DNA of 34,014 nt from Gemmatimonadota bacterium (GTDB taxonomy: Bacteria; Latescibacterota; UBA2968; UBA8231), in NCBI GenBank assembly GCA_028875335.1, contig JAPPEF010000031.1, forward strand, positions 1 to 34,014, read 5' to 3'. The position numbers were made by a program, and so were the translations under genes. Position 1 is the first letter of the stretch, and each line of letters begins with the position of its first letter. Positions 7,809-14,820 of the stretch are shown here, piece by piece. The notes beneath the pieces were generated by a model. The model ran no database searches. It was not told where the DNA came from and was given only the letters and a program-made list of their open reading frames with translations.

Positions 7809-9254
7809 TCATCCGTCCACTATCTCCAGTATAGAGCCGTCGGGCTGAATCCGCCGCCTTTCCGCCTCGACCCCCTCAAACCACCCCTCCAACGCCCTTA
7901 ACATCCGGCTCGCGCGCTCCGGCTCGGACGACGCCATGTTGTTCTGTTCAAGCGGGTCGTCGTCAATATTATACAACTCCAAATCAGCCGGCGGCGGGAC
8001 AATCAACTCGGGATCCGGCTCGCTCATCAGCTCCGTCACTTCATCGGGGTGGTATTTGTATTGGATATCCACTTCCACGTAGCGCTCCATCACGCGCTTA
8101 TCCGCATCGGTCTTGGGCTTTTGCGCCAACTGGGGACGGACCAGCTTCCACGGCCCCTCGCGCATCGCCGCGTTGATCCAGCCGACGGGCTGAAATTGGT
8201 TGAGTTGCCAAAATCGCGCCGGAGCGTCATCGCCGGCACCGCGCAACACTGCCGCGGCGTCGCGCCCGTCGAGGGCCCGCCCGCCGGGCCGCTCGATACC
8301 GCACAACCCGGCTAATGTCGGCAACCAGTCCATACCGTGCACCAACTCGTCGATCTGCCGCCCGCCCTCCAACCCGCCGCGCCAGCGCACGATCATCGGC
8401 ACCCGGATGCCGCCCTCGTAAACCGACCCTTTCTGCCCGTTAAAGCCGCAATTGTAGCGCCGCGTATCCGTGCTCATCCCCTCGGGCACTTGGTCGGGCC
8501 GCAACCCGAACGCCGGTCCGTTGTCGCTGGTGAACATCAGGATCGTATCGTCGGCCAGCCCCAGCGCATCCAAGGTTTCCGCGATTCGTCCGACGCCTCG
8601 ATCCATGATCTCGTTCATCGCGTAGGTAATCGCCACACCCGGGCTCATCCCCGCGTCGAGATAGGGCTGCACCGCCTCGTCGGGGGCCTGCAACGGCGAA
8701 TGCGGCGCATTGTACATCATGCAGAGCAGAAAGGGGTCCTGCCGGTGCCGCGTGATAAAATCCACCGCCTCGTCGGTGAACACATCGGTCAAATAGCGCC
8801 CGTCCGCGGTTTCGCGCCGCCCGTTGCGCTCGACCCACCAGTCAAAATAATCCATCCACCCGCCGCGAAAGCCCAAAAACTCATCGAAGCCGCGTGCGTT
8901 GGGATGATAGCGATCGTCAAACGCGCCATTGTGCCACTTGCCGATCAGCCCCGTCGCATACCCCGCGTGTTTGTACGCATCGCCGATGGTCACCTCGTCG
9001 AGCGCGATGCGGTCCATCCCGCGCACCTCCATCGGTGTCAACGCACCAGTGCGGTGCGGGTAACGACCCGTAAGAAGCGCCGCCCGCGACGGCGAGCAGG
9101 CCGGCGATCCGGCGTAGTGTTGGGTCAGACAGACCCCCTCGCCAACCAGCGCGTCGAGATGGGGCGTGCGGGCCGGGCCGTCGTTAAAAATGCCGAAATC
9201 GCCATAGCCCATGTCGTCGGCGACGATAAGAATCACATTGGGTCGTTTTGGCAT
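7809..9254 (-). CDS. Sulfatase, formylglycine-dependent arylsulfatase family
   Basis: This 481-residue type I sulfatase has N-terminal metal ligands in VADDMGYGD (Asp13, Asp14), the maturation motif CSPSR with Cys53 becoming formylglycine, followed by LLTGRYPHRTG, then GKWHNG, NAPHSPLQAPD and the second metal site FTSDNGP. It hydrolyses sulfate esters, probably of a carbohydrate. The protein begins MPKRPNVILIVAD with no signal peptide, unlike most periplasmic sulfatases, so it probably acts in the cytoplasm on an imported substrate. No anSME or FGE maturation gene is in view. It starts 22 bases after the AlbA_2 gene, with a weak ribosome site, and precedes the dehydratase gene on the same strand. 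Confidence 0.93.
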   Translation of the reverse strand: MPKRPNVILIVADDMGYGDFGIFNDGPARTPHLDALVGEGVCLTQHYAGSPACSPSRAALLTGRYPHRTGALTPMEVRGMDRIALDEVTIGDAYKHAGYATGLIGKWHNGAFDDRYHPNARGFDEFLGFRGGWMDYFDWWVERNGRRETADGRYLTDVFTDEAVDFITRHRQDPFLLCMMYNAPHSPLQAPDEAVQPYLDAGMSPGVAITYAMNEIMDRGVGRIAETLDALGLADDTILMFTSDNGPAFGLRPDQVPEGMSTDTRRYNCGFNGQKGSVYEGGIRVPMIVRWRGGLEGGRQIDELVHGMDWLPTLAGLCGIERPGGRALDGRDAAAVLRGAGDDAPARFWQLNQFQPVGWINAAMREGPWKLVRPQLAQKPKTDADKRVMERYVEVDIQYKYHPDEVTELMSEPDPELIVPPPADLELYNIDDDPLEQNNMASSEPERASRMLRALEGWFEGVEAERRRIQPDGSILEIVDG

Positions 9255-9276
9255 TGCGATTAGTCGTAGAGAAATT

Positions 9277-10887
9277 TCAAGAGGTTGTCTTGAGTCGCGC
9301 AGCCAAAGCCTCGCCAGCGGCAGTTCGGCGATAGCGCTGGTGGCGACTAGTGGGCTTGTCGGGGAGAGTCATCTCGATCAGGCCAGCGTCAAGAGCCGGT
9401 TGCAGGTAGGATGTTCTGAGGTTTTTCCGGTCTGTGAGTAGCAGTGCCGCCAACAATTCAGCGCGGCTCATCTCCCCGGTCAGGGCTGCCACCAGCCGTT
9501 CAATATGCCCATTATCTTGGGGGGTATCTTGGGGGGTATCTTGGGGGGTGTCTTGGGGGGTGTCTTGACCTTTTTCTTTATTTTTCAATGACTTATCTTG
9601 TTCGGTCTCATATCCGGTCGCCGCAAGAGAAACCCGTTCATGCACTGGCAATCGCACCAGAAACCAAGTTCTGTTCTCATCGCTTTCGAAGATGGGTTCG
9701 GGTGAGCCGTTCTGCCGCATGGCCCGGAAAATTTTCGGCACGCCGGTTGAGCGCGCCTCGGCGAGGTCGAGTTCTTTCAAAAACTCACCAATACGCCGGT
9801 TCCGGTAGCGCCTGCTCACGGCCTGCCCCTTCTTGAAGTCATCCATACGGATGGAGCGGTCCGCACCGGGATAACTCAAGACCAGCAACTCTTCGCGGGT
9901 GATCCGAACTTCAACCGGCTCTCGCTCCTCGTATGAGCGATGGTAGATGGCGTTCACCAGCGCCTCTTCTATGGCACCAATCGGAAAATTCCAGGATCGC
10001 TCGGCCTCTGGCTTGTGGGGATACTTGACGACGGTTTCCTTCAGGTAGTTCCGCTCAATGTAACTGATCGCCTCGCTGAGAATGATGGACAACGGCCCGC
10101 GGAACTCCTTCTCCTCGAACTGATCGCCGCCCGGCCCATCGGGAAACCACACGACATCGATCTGGGTAGCCGGAAAAAACCTGTCTGGCCGCTCATTGAA
10201 GAACAGCAGACCGACGTTCTTCGGAAACATCGCCTCGGGTGGGCCGCCGACGATATTCAGGCGCTTGCCCAAGTCCTCAACAGATAGGCCCTCTGCTTCC
10301 GATGCCAGTTCGCTGCCGATTTCCCCGAGAAATTCACGGATCAGCCGATGGGACAGGTCATCAAGCGAAGCAGTCTGGCGATAGCGGTCGTCAAAAGGTA
10401 CTGTGGCCGCCAGACTGAGCAGCTCGCGCTCGTCCTGGCCCTTGGCGCGAACCGTGCTGCTGTGTCTGCGAATGAAGTAGGCCCAATCGTTGCGCTCCGC
10501 ACTCAGATTCACTTTGGCTTTGTAGGGTCGGGTTTCGCCGCCGGGCACCCAGAGGACGAGGATGGTCTGGCCATCCACATCGTAGGTCGCCGAGTTCGGG
10601 TGACACCAAGGTTGTATGGCCGAGTATCCCAAGTTCAGCAGTTCTTTCTGAATCGCCTCGACGGACTCCGGGTCAATGCCCGTTGGCGGCAGCACCGGAC
10701 GGCCGTTCTGTTCCTCCACACCTAGCACGATGTAGCCGCCGCCTAGGTTGTGGAAGTCGTTGGCAAAGGCGCAGATGGTGTGCAGCACGCTCTGCGGATT
10801 CCAACCAGCTTTGTACTCGACGCGTTCGCCTTCAATGGTGCGCTGGCCCAGCAGGTGGTCGATGTTGATGGGAAGTTTGCCGGTCAT
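9277..10887 (-). CDS. AlbA_2 / HATPase_c_4 ATP-binding protein (RecG-like COG2865 family)
   Basis: This 536-residue protein has an N-terminal AlbA_2 (Schlafen-like) domain at about 15-150 (ERVEYKAGW, then AFANDFHNLGGGYIVLGVEE). A HATPase_c_4-type domain follows at about 300-385 (IGAIEEALVNAIYHRSYEER, then LSYPGADRS). After a (DTPQ)4 linker comes a C-terminal winged-helix-like region (SRAELLAALLL, then RYRRTAAGEAL). Such proteins are annotated as putative transcriptional regulators or DNA-binding ATPases and often sit beside type I restriction genes, as here, 43 bases after hsdM. A defensive or regulatory role is inferred. The ATG at 10887 immediately follows the 24-base repeat, which also supplies its AAGG ribosome site. 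Confidence 0.85.
   Translation of the reverse strand: MTGKLPINIDHLLGQRTIEGERVEYKAGWNPQSVLHTICAFANDFHNLGGGYIVLGVEEQNGRPVLPPTGIDPESVEAIQKELLNLGYSAIQPWCHPNSATYDVDGQTILVLWVPGGETRPYKAKVNLSAERNDWAYFIRRHSSTVRAKGQDERELLSLAATVPFDDRYRQTASLDDLSHRLIREFLGEIGSELASEAEGLSVEDLGKRLNIVGGPPEAMFPKNVGLLFFNERPDRFFPATQIDVVWFPDGPGGDQFEEKEFRGPLSIILSEAISYIERNYLKETVVKYPHKPEAERSWNFPIGAIEEALVNAIYHRSYEEREPVEVRITREELLVLSYPGADRSIRMDDFKKGQAVSRRYRNRRIGEFLKELDLAEARSTGVPKIFRAMRQNGSPEPIFESDENRTWFLVRLPVHERVSLAATGYETEQDKSLKNKEKGQDTPQDTPQDTPQDTPQDNGHIERLVAALTGEMSRAELLAALLLTDRKNLRTSYLQPALDAGLIEMTLPDKPTSRHQRYRRTAAGEALAARLKTTS
9516..9563 (-). repeat. Four in-frame 12-bp tandem repeats encoding (DTPQ)4
   Basis: Four copies of CTTGGGGGGT(A/G)T (plus-strand reading) lie head to tail within the AlbA_2 gene. 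They encode DTPQ repeats in a hydrophilic linker before the C-terminal domain. Two units carry TAT and two TGT, so the array grew by slippage. Confidence 0.95.
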
Positions 10888-10911
10888 AGGGCGTAACCTT
10901 AATGTCGGTGA
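10888..10911. repeat. 24-bp exact direct repeat, copy 2 (upstream of AlbA_2 gene)
   Basis: Identical to 7712-7735. Here it is non-coding and ends at the base before the AlbA_2 start codon, within the 43-base gap after hsdM. It reads like a fragment of an enolase-superfamily gene start placed in front of the AlbA_2 gene. Confidence 0.9.
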
Positions 10912-10930
10912 AGTACAATCACAAGGCGTA

Positions 10931-12418
10931 TTACCGCGTCTCCAAACCGGCTAAGACTTCGCGGAAGCTGTTGAGACCTGCCTCTAGGTTCTCGATGATC
11001 TCTTCGGCGAGTTCGTCGGGTTCGGGCAGGTTGTCTAAGTCCGTCAGACTCTCGTCCTTGAGCCAGAAGATGTCGAGGCTAGTTTTGTCGCGTGCGCTGA
11101 TTTCTTCGTAGCTGTAGCTGCGCCAACGGCCTTCTGGTGCGTCATTTTCGTCCCAAGTCGCCTTGCGCTGGTGTCGGTTTTGCGGGTTATAGCAGTTGAT
11201 GAAGTCCGACAGGTTCTCGAAGCGCATCGGGTTTTTCTTCAGAGTATGGTGAATATTGGTGCGGTAGTCGTAGTACCAGACTTGCTTGGTCCAGGGGTTC
11301 GGGCTGGCTTCGTGGTTGTCGAAGAAGATCACATTGGCCTTGACGCCTTGCGCGTAGAACACGCCGGTCGGCAAGCGTAGGATGGTGTGCAGGTCGGTGT
11401 TGTCCAGCAGCTTCTTGCGGATCGTCTCACCGGCACCGCCTTCAAACAGCACGTTGTCGGGAACGACGACGGCAGCGCGGCCAGTGGTTTTAAGCATTGT
11501 GCGGATGTGCTGGACGAAATTTAGTTGTTTGTTCGAGGTGGTCGCCCAGAAGTCCTGCCGGTTATAGGTCAGGTCGTCTTTCTCCTGTTCGCCTTCCTCG
11601 TTCGTGAAGCTCATGGAGCTTTTCTTGCCGAAGGGTGGATTTGCGAGGACGTAATCAAAACGCCTTCCGTCATCGGCCACCAGCGAGTCATTGGGCGATA
11701 TGGATACGCCACCGTCGATCTCGCCGATGCTGTGCAGGAACATGTTCATCAGGCACAGACGGCGCGTATTGGCAACGATCTCGTTGCCGTGAAACGCCTC
11801 GTGCTTTAGGAACGCCTTCTGATCCTTGTCTAGGTTGAAGTTGTTCGGGTTGGTGATGAAGTCGTAGGCGGCGAGAAAGAAACCGCCTGTGCCGCAGGCT
11901 GGGTCGGCGATGAGCGTGCCCGGTTCGGGGCGGACGCATTCGACCATAGCGCGGATGAGGGCGCGCGGCGTGAAATACTGGCCGGCACCTGACTTGGTAT
12001 CTTCGGCGTTCTTCTCTAGGAGTCCTTCGTAAATATCCCCTTTTACGTCGGCACCCATGGTCACCCATGCGGTGTCGTCCACCATGTCGATGAGGCGGAA
12101 CAGCCTTGCCGGGTCTTGGATCTTGTTCTGGGCCTTGGTAAAGATCTGGCCTAGCATGTCCGTCTTGGTGCCAAGCTCGCGGAGCAGGGTGACGTAATGG
12201 TTTTCAAGGTCTGCACCGTTCTTCGATTTCAGGCTCTGCCAGTTGAATTCGGCTGGGATGCCGACGTCGCGGTTGTACGGTGGTTTAGCGTACTCATCGG
12301 CCATCTTGAGGAAGATCAGATAGGTGAGCTGTTCTAGGTAGTCGCCATAGCTCACCCCGTCATCGCGTAGGGTGGTGCAGAAGCTCCAGACTTTGGAGAT
12401 GATAGGAGCGGTGTTCAT
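10931..12418 (-). CDS. hsdM: Type I restriction-modification DNA methyltransferase subunit HsdM
   Basis: The 495-residue protein has the HsdM N-terminal helical domain (YLEQLTYLIFLKMADEY), motif X QYFTPR (147-152), the AdoMet-binding motif DPACGTGG (172-179) and the catalytic N6-adenine motif NPPFG (260-264). It methylates adenine at the sequence set by HsdS and is part of the HsdR-HsdS-HsdM complex. The ATG at 12418 overlaps the hsdS stop as ATGA, so the two are translationally coupled. All key motifs are intact. The short C-terminal part after about 400 (WDENDAPEGRWRSYSYEEIS) fits the usual HsdM tail. Confidence 0.96.
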   Translation of the reverse strand: MNTAPIISKVWSFCTTLRDDGVSYGDYLEQLTYLIFLKMADEYAKPPYNRDVGIPAEFNWQSLKSKNGADLENHYVTLLRELGTKTDMLGQIFTKAQNKIQDPARLFRLIDMVDDTAWVTMGADVKGDIYEGLLEKNAEDTKSGAGQYFTPRALIRAMVECVRPEPGTLIADPACGTGGFFLAAYDFITNPNNFNLDKDQKAFLKHEAFHGNEIVANTRRLCLMNMFLHSIGEIDGGVSISPNDSLVADDGRRFDYVLANPPFGKKSSMSFTNEEGEQEKDDLTYNRQDFWATTSNKQLNFVQHIRTMLKTTGRAAVVVPDNVLFEGGAGETIRKKLLDNTDLHTILRLPTGVFYAQGVKANVIFFDNHEASPNPWTKQVWYYDYRTNIHHTLKKNPMRFENLSDFINCYNPQNRHQRKATWDENDAPEGRWRSYSYEEISARDKTSLDIFWLKDESLTDLDNLPEPDELAEEIIENLEAGLNSFREVLAGLETR

Positions 12419-13968
12419 GCGGTCGTCTTTTTCTTCCTTGTTTTTTTGGATTGGTTGTTCTGCGCCGCCTTCTCTTTTTCGGCTTTGATGCGCTCAAGAA
12501 GGCTGGATGCAGGCTCGTCATCCGGGTCTTGCGGGACGAGTTGGCCGGAGAAGGCTTTCTTGAGGATGGACTGGCGCAGCATCTCCGCCTGATTCAAGGC
12601 CGAATTGATCTCTCGCTCTTGCCACTCAATCGCCACAAATCGCTCCTCCAGCAGGCGGACAATTTCTTGCTGTTCGTCTAGAGAGCAAAGTGGGAGCGCA
12701 ATCTGAGCAAACTTGAATGCACTTAAATGATTGATTCCCACGCCGCCTGCAACTTGAGCAAATTTCCCGCTCACATAGAAGAAGCGATACAACCAAAGCA
12801 GATAAACCGCATAGTCACGACAATATGGTTGATGTCTGATAACGGTGTTTTGAAAGCAGCAATTCGGAATCTGATCGTCCCAAATCGCTGGCTTCCCGAC
12901 TTGCGCTGCGCTGCCGGATGCTTCAGACAGCACCAAATCACCCTTTTTCAAACGGTATGCGCTTAGTTCGTGAGGAAGGAAGTCCATGTCGAGAACATCG
13001 TCCAAATCCAACCCTTTTTCCGTAATGTTCGCAGCTCGGATGTACTTCGTGGGGTAATCCTTAGACCTGTTCTTTGGAGAACGTTGTCGACCGAGTTGGA
13101 CGATTCCTACAGACTCGGCGGTCAACCATAGCCAACCACTCGGCAGTGATTCTAGGTGGGCAATCTCTTCTTCTGCCATCGTTGAAACTGGTTTGGGCAT
13201 TCTTGACCGCGCCGGCTTCTTGCCTGACTTGCCGCCTTTCTCCCATTCCTTTACAGCAGTCTTCCACTCCTTGAGTTGCTGTTCGTAACGCGCTTCCCGC
13301 TCCTTTTTGATGCGAGCGAATAATTGTTCGGGCGTCTCAAGTTTGTCTTTGTTCTCTTCGCGCCACTGGGCCGTGAGCTTGCCTTCGAAGGCGTGCTTGA
13401 GCACGGCTTGGCGGTAGATATTGAGCTTCGCCCGCGCCGCCTTCAGGCTCTCGATGCCCTTGTCCAGTTCGGAAAATAGTTCCTCGATCTTGGCGACGAT
13501 GCGGCGTTGTTCGTTGAGAGGAGGTAGTCCAAAGTGGAGACCTTCAACAAATCCCTTGGTAATGGCTTTGAATGTCGAGCCGGTGCCCTTGCCCGAAATA
13601 TCGGGTTCGATGCTTCTAAAAAGATACAAGAGGAACTTCGGAGCTATCCCACCGCAAGAATGAATAGCTGCTAGACCACGGCCAATACAGCAATCTTGTT
13701 GCGCGAGATTGGTCGGTCCGACTGGGGCTCTAACTGACAGGAGAGTCGCACCCTGTTTGGCGATTTTGTTGGGCTGTGAGCAGTACGTATTGACCGCTGG
13801 GTGTAGGTCTCCAAACTCCGCCTTTCCTTGGAAGAAGGGGAGGCCATCGCCAGAACGGTTGTAGGTTGTTGACGGCGGTGACTGCCCCATCACGATGTGC
13901 GCGAAGTCGGGCAGAACGCATTGTTGCCATCCGTTTGGAATCATGGTACTCACAAAATCGGTCGTCAC
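12415..13968 (-). CDS. hsdS: Type I restriction-modification specificity subunit HsdS
   Basis: This 517-residue subunit shows the two-fold HsdS plan: target-recognition domain 1 (about 10-150), a long helical spacer (NEQRRIVAKIEELFSELDKG to about 255, rich in Lys and Glu), target-recognition domain 2 (about 275-430) and a second helical region (LDEQQEIVRLLEERFVAIEW onward). It determines the bipartite DNA target. The start is taken as GTG at 13968, which abuts the TAG of the hsdR relic; later GTG/ATG codons at 13953 and 13944 are possible. The central helix is longer than usual because of a lysine-rich stretch (about 225-255). The C-terminus ends in a basic tail. Confidence 0.92.
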   Translation of the reverse strand: MTTDFVSTMIPNGWQQCVLPDFAHIVMGQSPPSTTYNRSGDGLPFFQGKAEFGDLHPAVNTYCSQPNKIAKQGATLLSVRAPVGPTNLAQQDCCIGRGLAAIHSCGGIAPKFLLYLFRSIEPDISGKGTGSTFKAITKGFVEGLHFGLPPLNEQRRIVAKIEELFSELDKGIESLKAARAKLNIYRQAVLKHAFEGKLTAQWREENKDKLETPEQLFARIKKEREARYEQQLKEWKTAVKEWEKGGKSGKKPARSRMPKPVSTMAEEEIAHLESLPSGWLWLTAESVGIVQLGRQRSPKNRSKDYPTKYIRAANITEKGLDLDDVLDMDFLPHELSAYRLKKGDLVLSEASGSAAQVGKPAIWDDQIPNCCFQNTVIRHQPYCRDYAVYLLWLYRFFYVSGKFAQVAGGVGINHLSAFKFAQIALPLCSLDEQQEIVRLLEERFVAIEWQEREINSALNQAEMLRQSILKKAFSGQLVPQDPDDEPASSLLERIKAEKEKAAQNNQSKKTRKKKTTA

Positions 13969-14064
13969 CTATGCAGCCAACGCCTCATTCAATTCGTCAA
14001 TCACGCTATCCATCCGCTCGCCAAAGAGCTTGTACATCTGCTCCACGCCTTCATCCTTCTCCCT
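13969..14064 (-). pseudogene. Relic of the 3' end of a second hsdR gene
   Basis: About 31 codons on the minus strand end in FGERMDSVIDELNEALAA and a TAG stop. The intact hsdR ends in the same 18 residues. At DNA level 13975-14050 matches 14825-14900 with roughly 6 differences, about 92 percent. The frame is cut by TGA at 14065-14067, beyond which similarity is lost. Its stop touches the hsdS GTG directly, so the ancestral order was hsdR-hsdS-hsdM with no gap. The vapBC pair now lies between this relic and the intact hsdR. Confidence 0.85.
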
Positions 14065-14091
14065 TCATGAAGTATCGACACCGGTGCCGCG

Positions 14092-14493
14092 CTACGGCTC
14101 AGTAGTGTGCGGCAATTGTAACGCGGCGGCATCAAATGTGTACACGGTGTCCACCTCATGGCCAAGAGTTGCCGTCTTCAGTGCCTTGTGTACGATTAGG
14201 GCATCGGCGAAGTCTGCACCTGTCTCGCGATATGCCTGCAAGGCACTCCAGACCACTTCATCGTCCTCAAAGCGAACTTTGGGTTCTTGCAACAGTTTGT
14301 CGACGACGGCGATCAGGTCGGACTTAGCCGCGTCATACCGGCGTCCCATCAACGTCCACAACGCCTCCGCCAACACAACGTCCGTGATGAGAATGCGCTC
14401 CGCACGTTCAAAAATACGACGCGCTCTTTCCGCTTGCGCTTCGTCGTCTCTGAGGAGATAGCGGAGCAAAACATTGGTATCGATCGCAATCAA
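14092..14493 (-). CDS. vapC: PIN-domain toxin, VapC family
   Basis: The 133-residue protein begins MIAIDTNVLLRYLL and has the acidic PIN-domain residues Asp5, Glu43, Asp94, Asp97 and Asp121 expected for a Mg-dependent ribonuclease. VapC toxins cut tRNA or rRNA when released from their antitoxin. The start is TTG at 14493, overlapping the vapB TGA stop (TTGA), which couples translation. It lies downstream of vapB on the minus strand, wedged between the intact hsdR and the hsdR relic. The downstream gap to the relic is 27 bases. Toxin activity is inferred from intact residues. Confidence 0.88.
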   Translation of the reverse strand: MIAIDTNVLLRYLLRDDEAQAERARRIFERAERILITDVVLAEALWTLMGRRYDAAKSDLIAVVDKLLQEPKVRFEDDEVVWSALQAYRETGADFADALIVHKALKTATLGHEVDTVYTFDAAALQLPHTTEP

Positions 14494-14726
14494 GGCGTAT
14501 ATCCCCGCTTCCGTTCAATGGCACCTTGACGCGACTGCTCATCGGAGACCGTCTCGTTCGCTCGCAGATGAGCGAGACATCCCCAAGCACTGCCAAGCTG
14601 CTGGCGGACTATGGTAATGCGACCATTGGCAACGAAACTTCGGCATTCGTCACCAGGCTCAATACCGGCTAATCGGCACTGATTGGCCGGAAGCGTGAGT
14701 TGGCGCTTCGCGCTGATTTTGGGCAT
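14490..14726 (-). CDS. vapB: SpoVT/AbrB-fold antitoxin, VapB family
   Basis: The 78-residue protein starts MPKISAKRQLTLPANQCRLA, the swapped-hairpin AbrB DNA-binding fold, with a C-terminal tail that would wrap the toxin. It should neutralise VapC and repress its own promoter. Of two adjacent ATG codons, 14726 is preferred because GGAG (14733-14736) lies 6 bases upstream. The ATG at 14729 would be only 3 away, and a longer TTG start at 14738 would overlap the site. Its stop overlaps the vapC start. Confidence 0.85.
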   Translation of the reverse strand: MPKISAKRQLTLPANQCRLAGIEPGDECRSFVANGRITIVRQQLGSAWGCLAHLRANETVSDEQSRQGAIERKRGYTP

Positions 14727-14762
14727 CATCAACTCCAATGCACTTTGCTTGTTGACAGGGGA

Positions 14763-14800
14763 ATTATAACGATTGCTTTACTAAACATTAACTTGTAAAG
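14763..14800 (-). promoter_or_regulatory. vapBC promoter -10 and candidate operator
   Basis: A perfect minus-strand TATAAT lies at 14763-14768, about 37 bases before the vapB start. Upstream is an inverted repeat CTTTAC-N13-GTAAAG (14776-14800) that would overlap the -35 region, where no good -35 hexamer is seen. AT-rich sequence here contrasts with the GC-rich surroundings. Autoregulation by VapB is inferred from family behaviour. Confidence 0.5.
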
Positions 14801-14820
14801 AAAATAATATCAAGGACGAC

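Noticed and set aside
8337..9263. Plus-strand open frame opposite the sulfatase
   Set aside because: Antisense to the catalytic region of an intact sulfatase, with an Arg/His-rich composition typical of a shadow frame.
9516..9563. Short G-rich repeats that could suggest a CRISPR or regulatory array
   Set aside because: Contiguous 12-bp units without spacers, in frame inside a coding sequence; they are protein-linker repeats.
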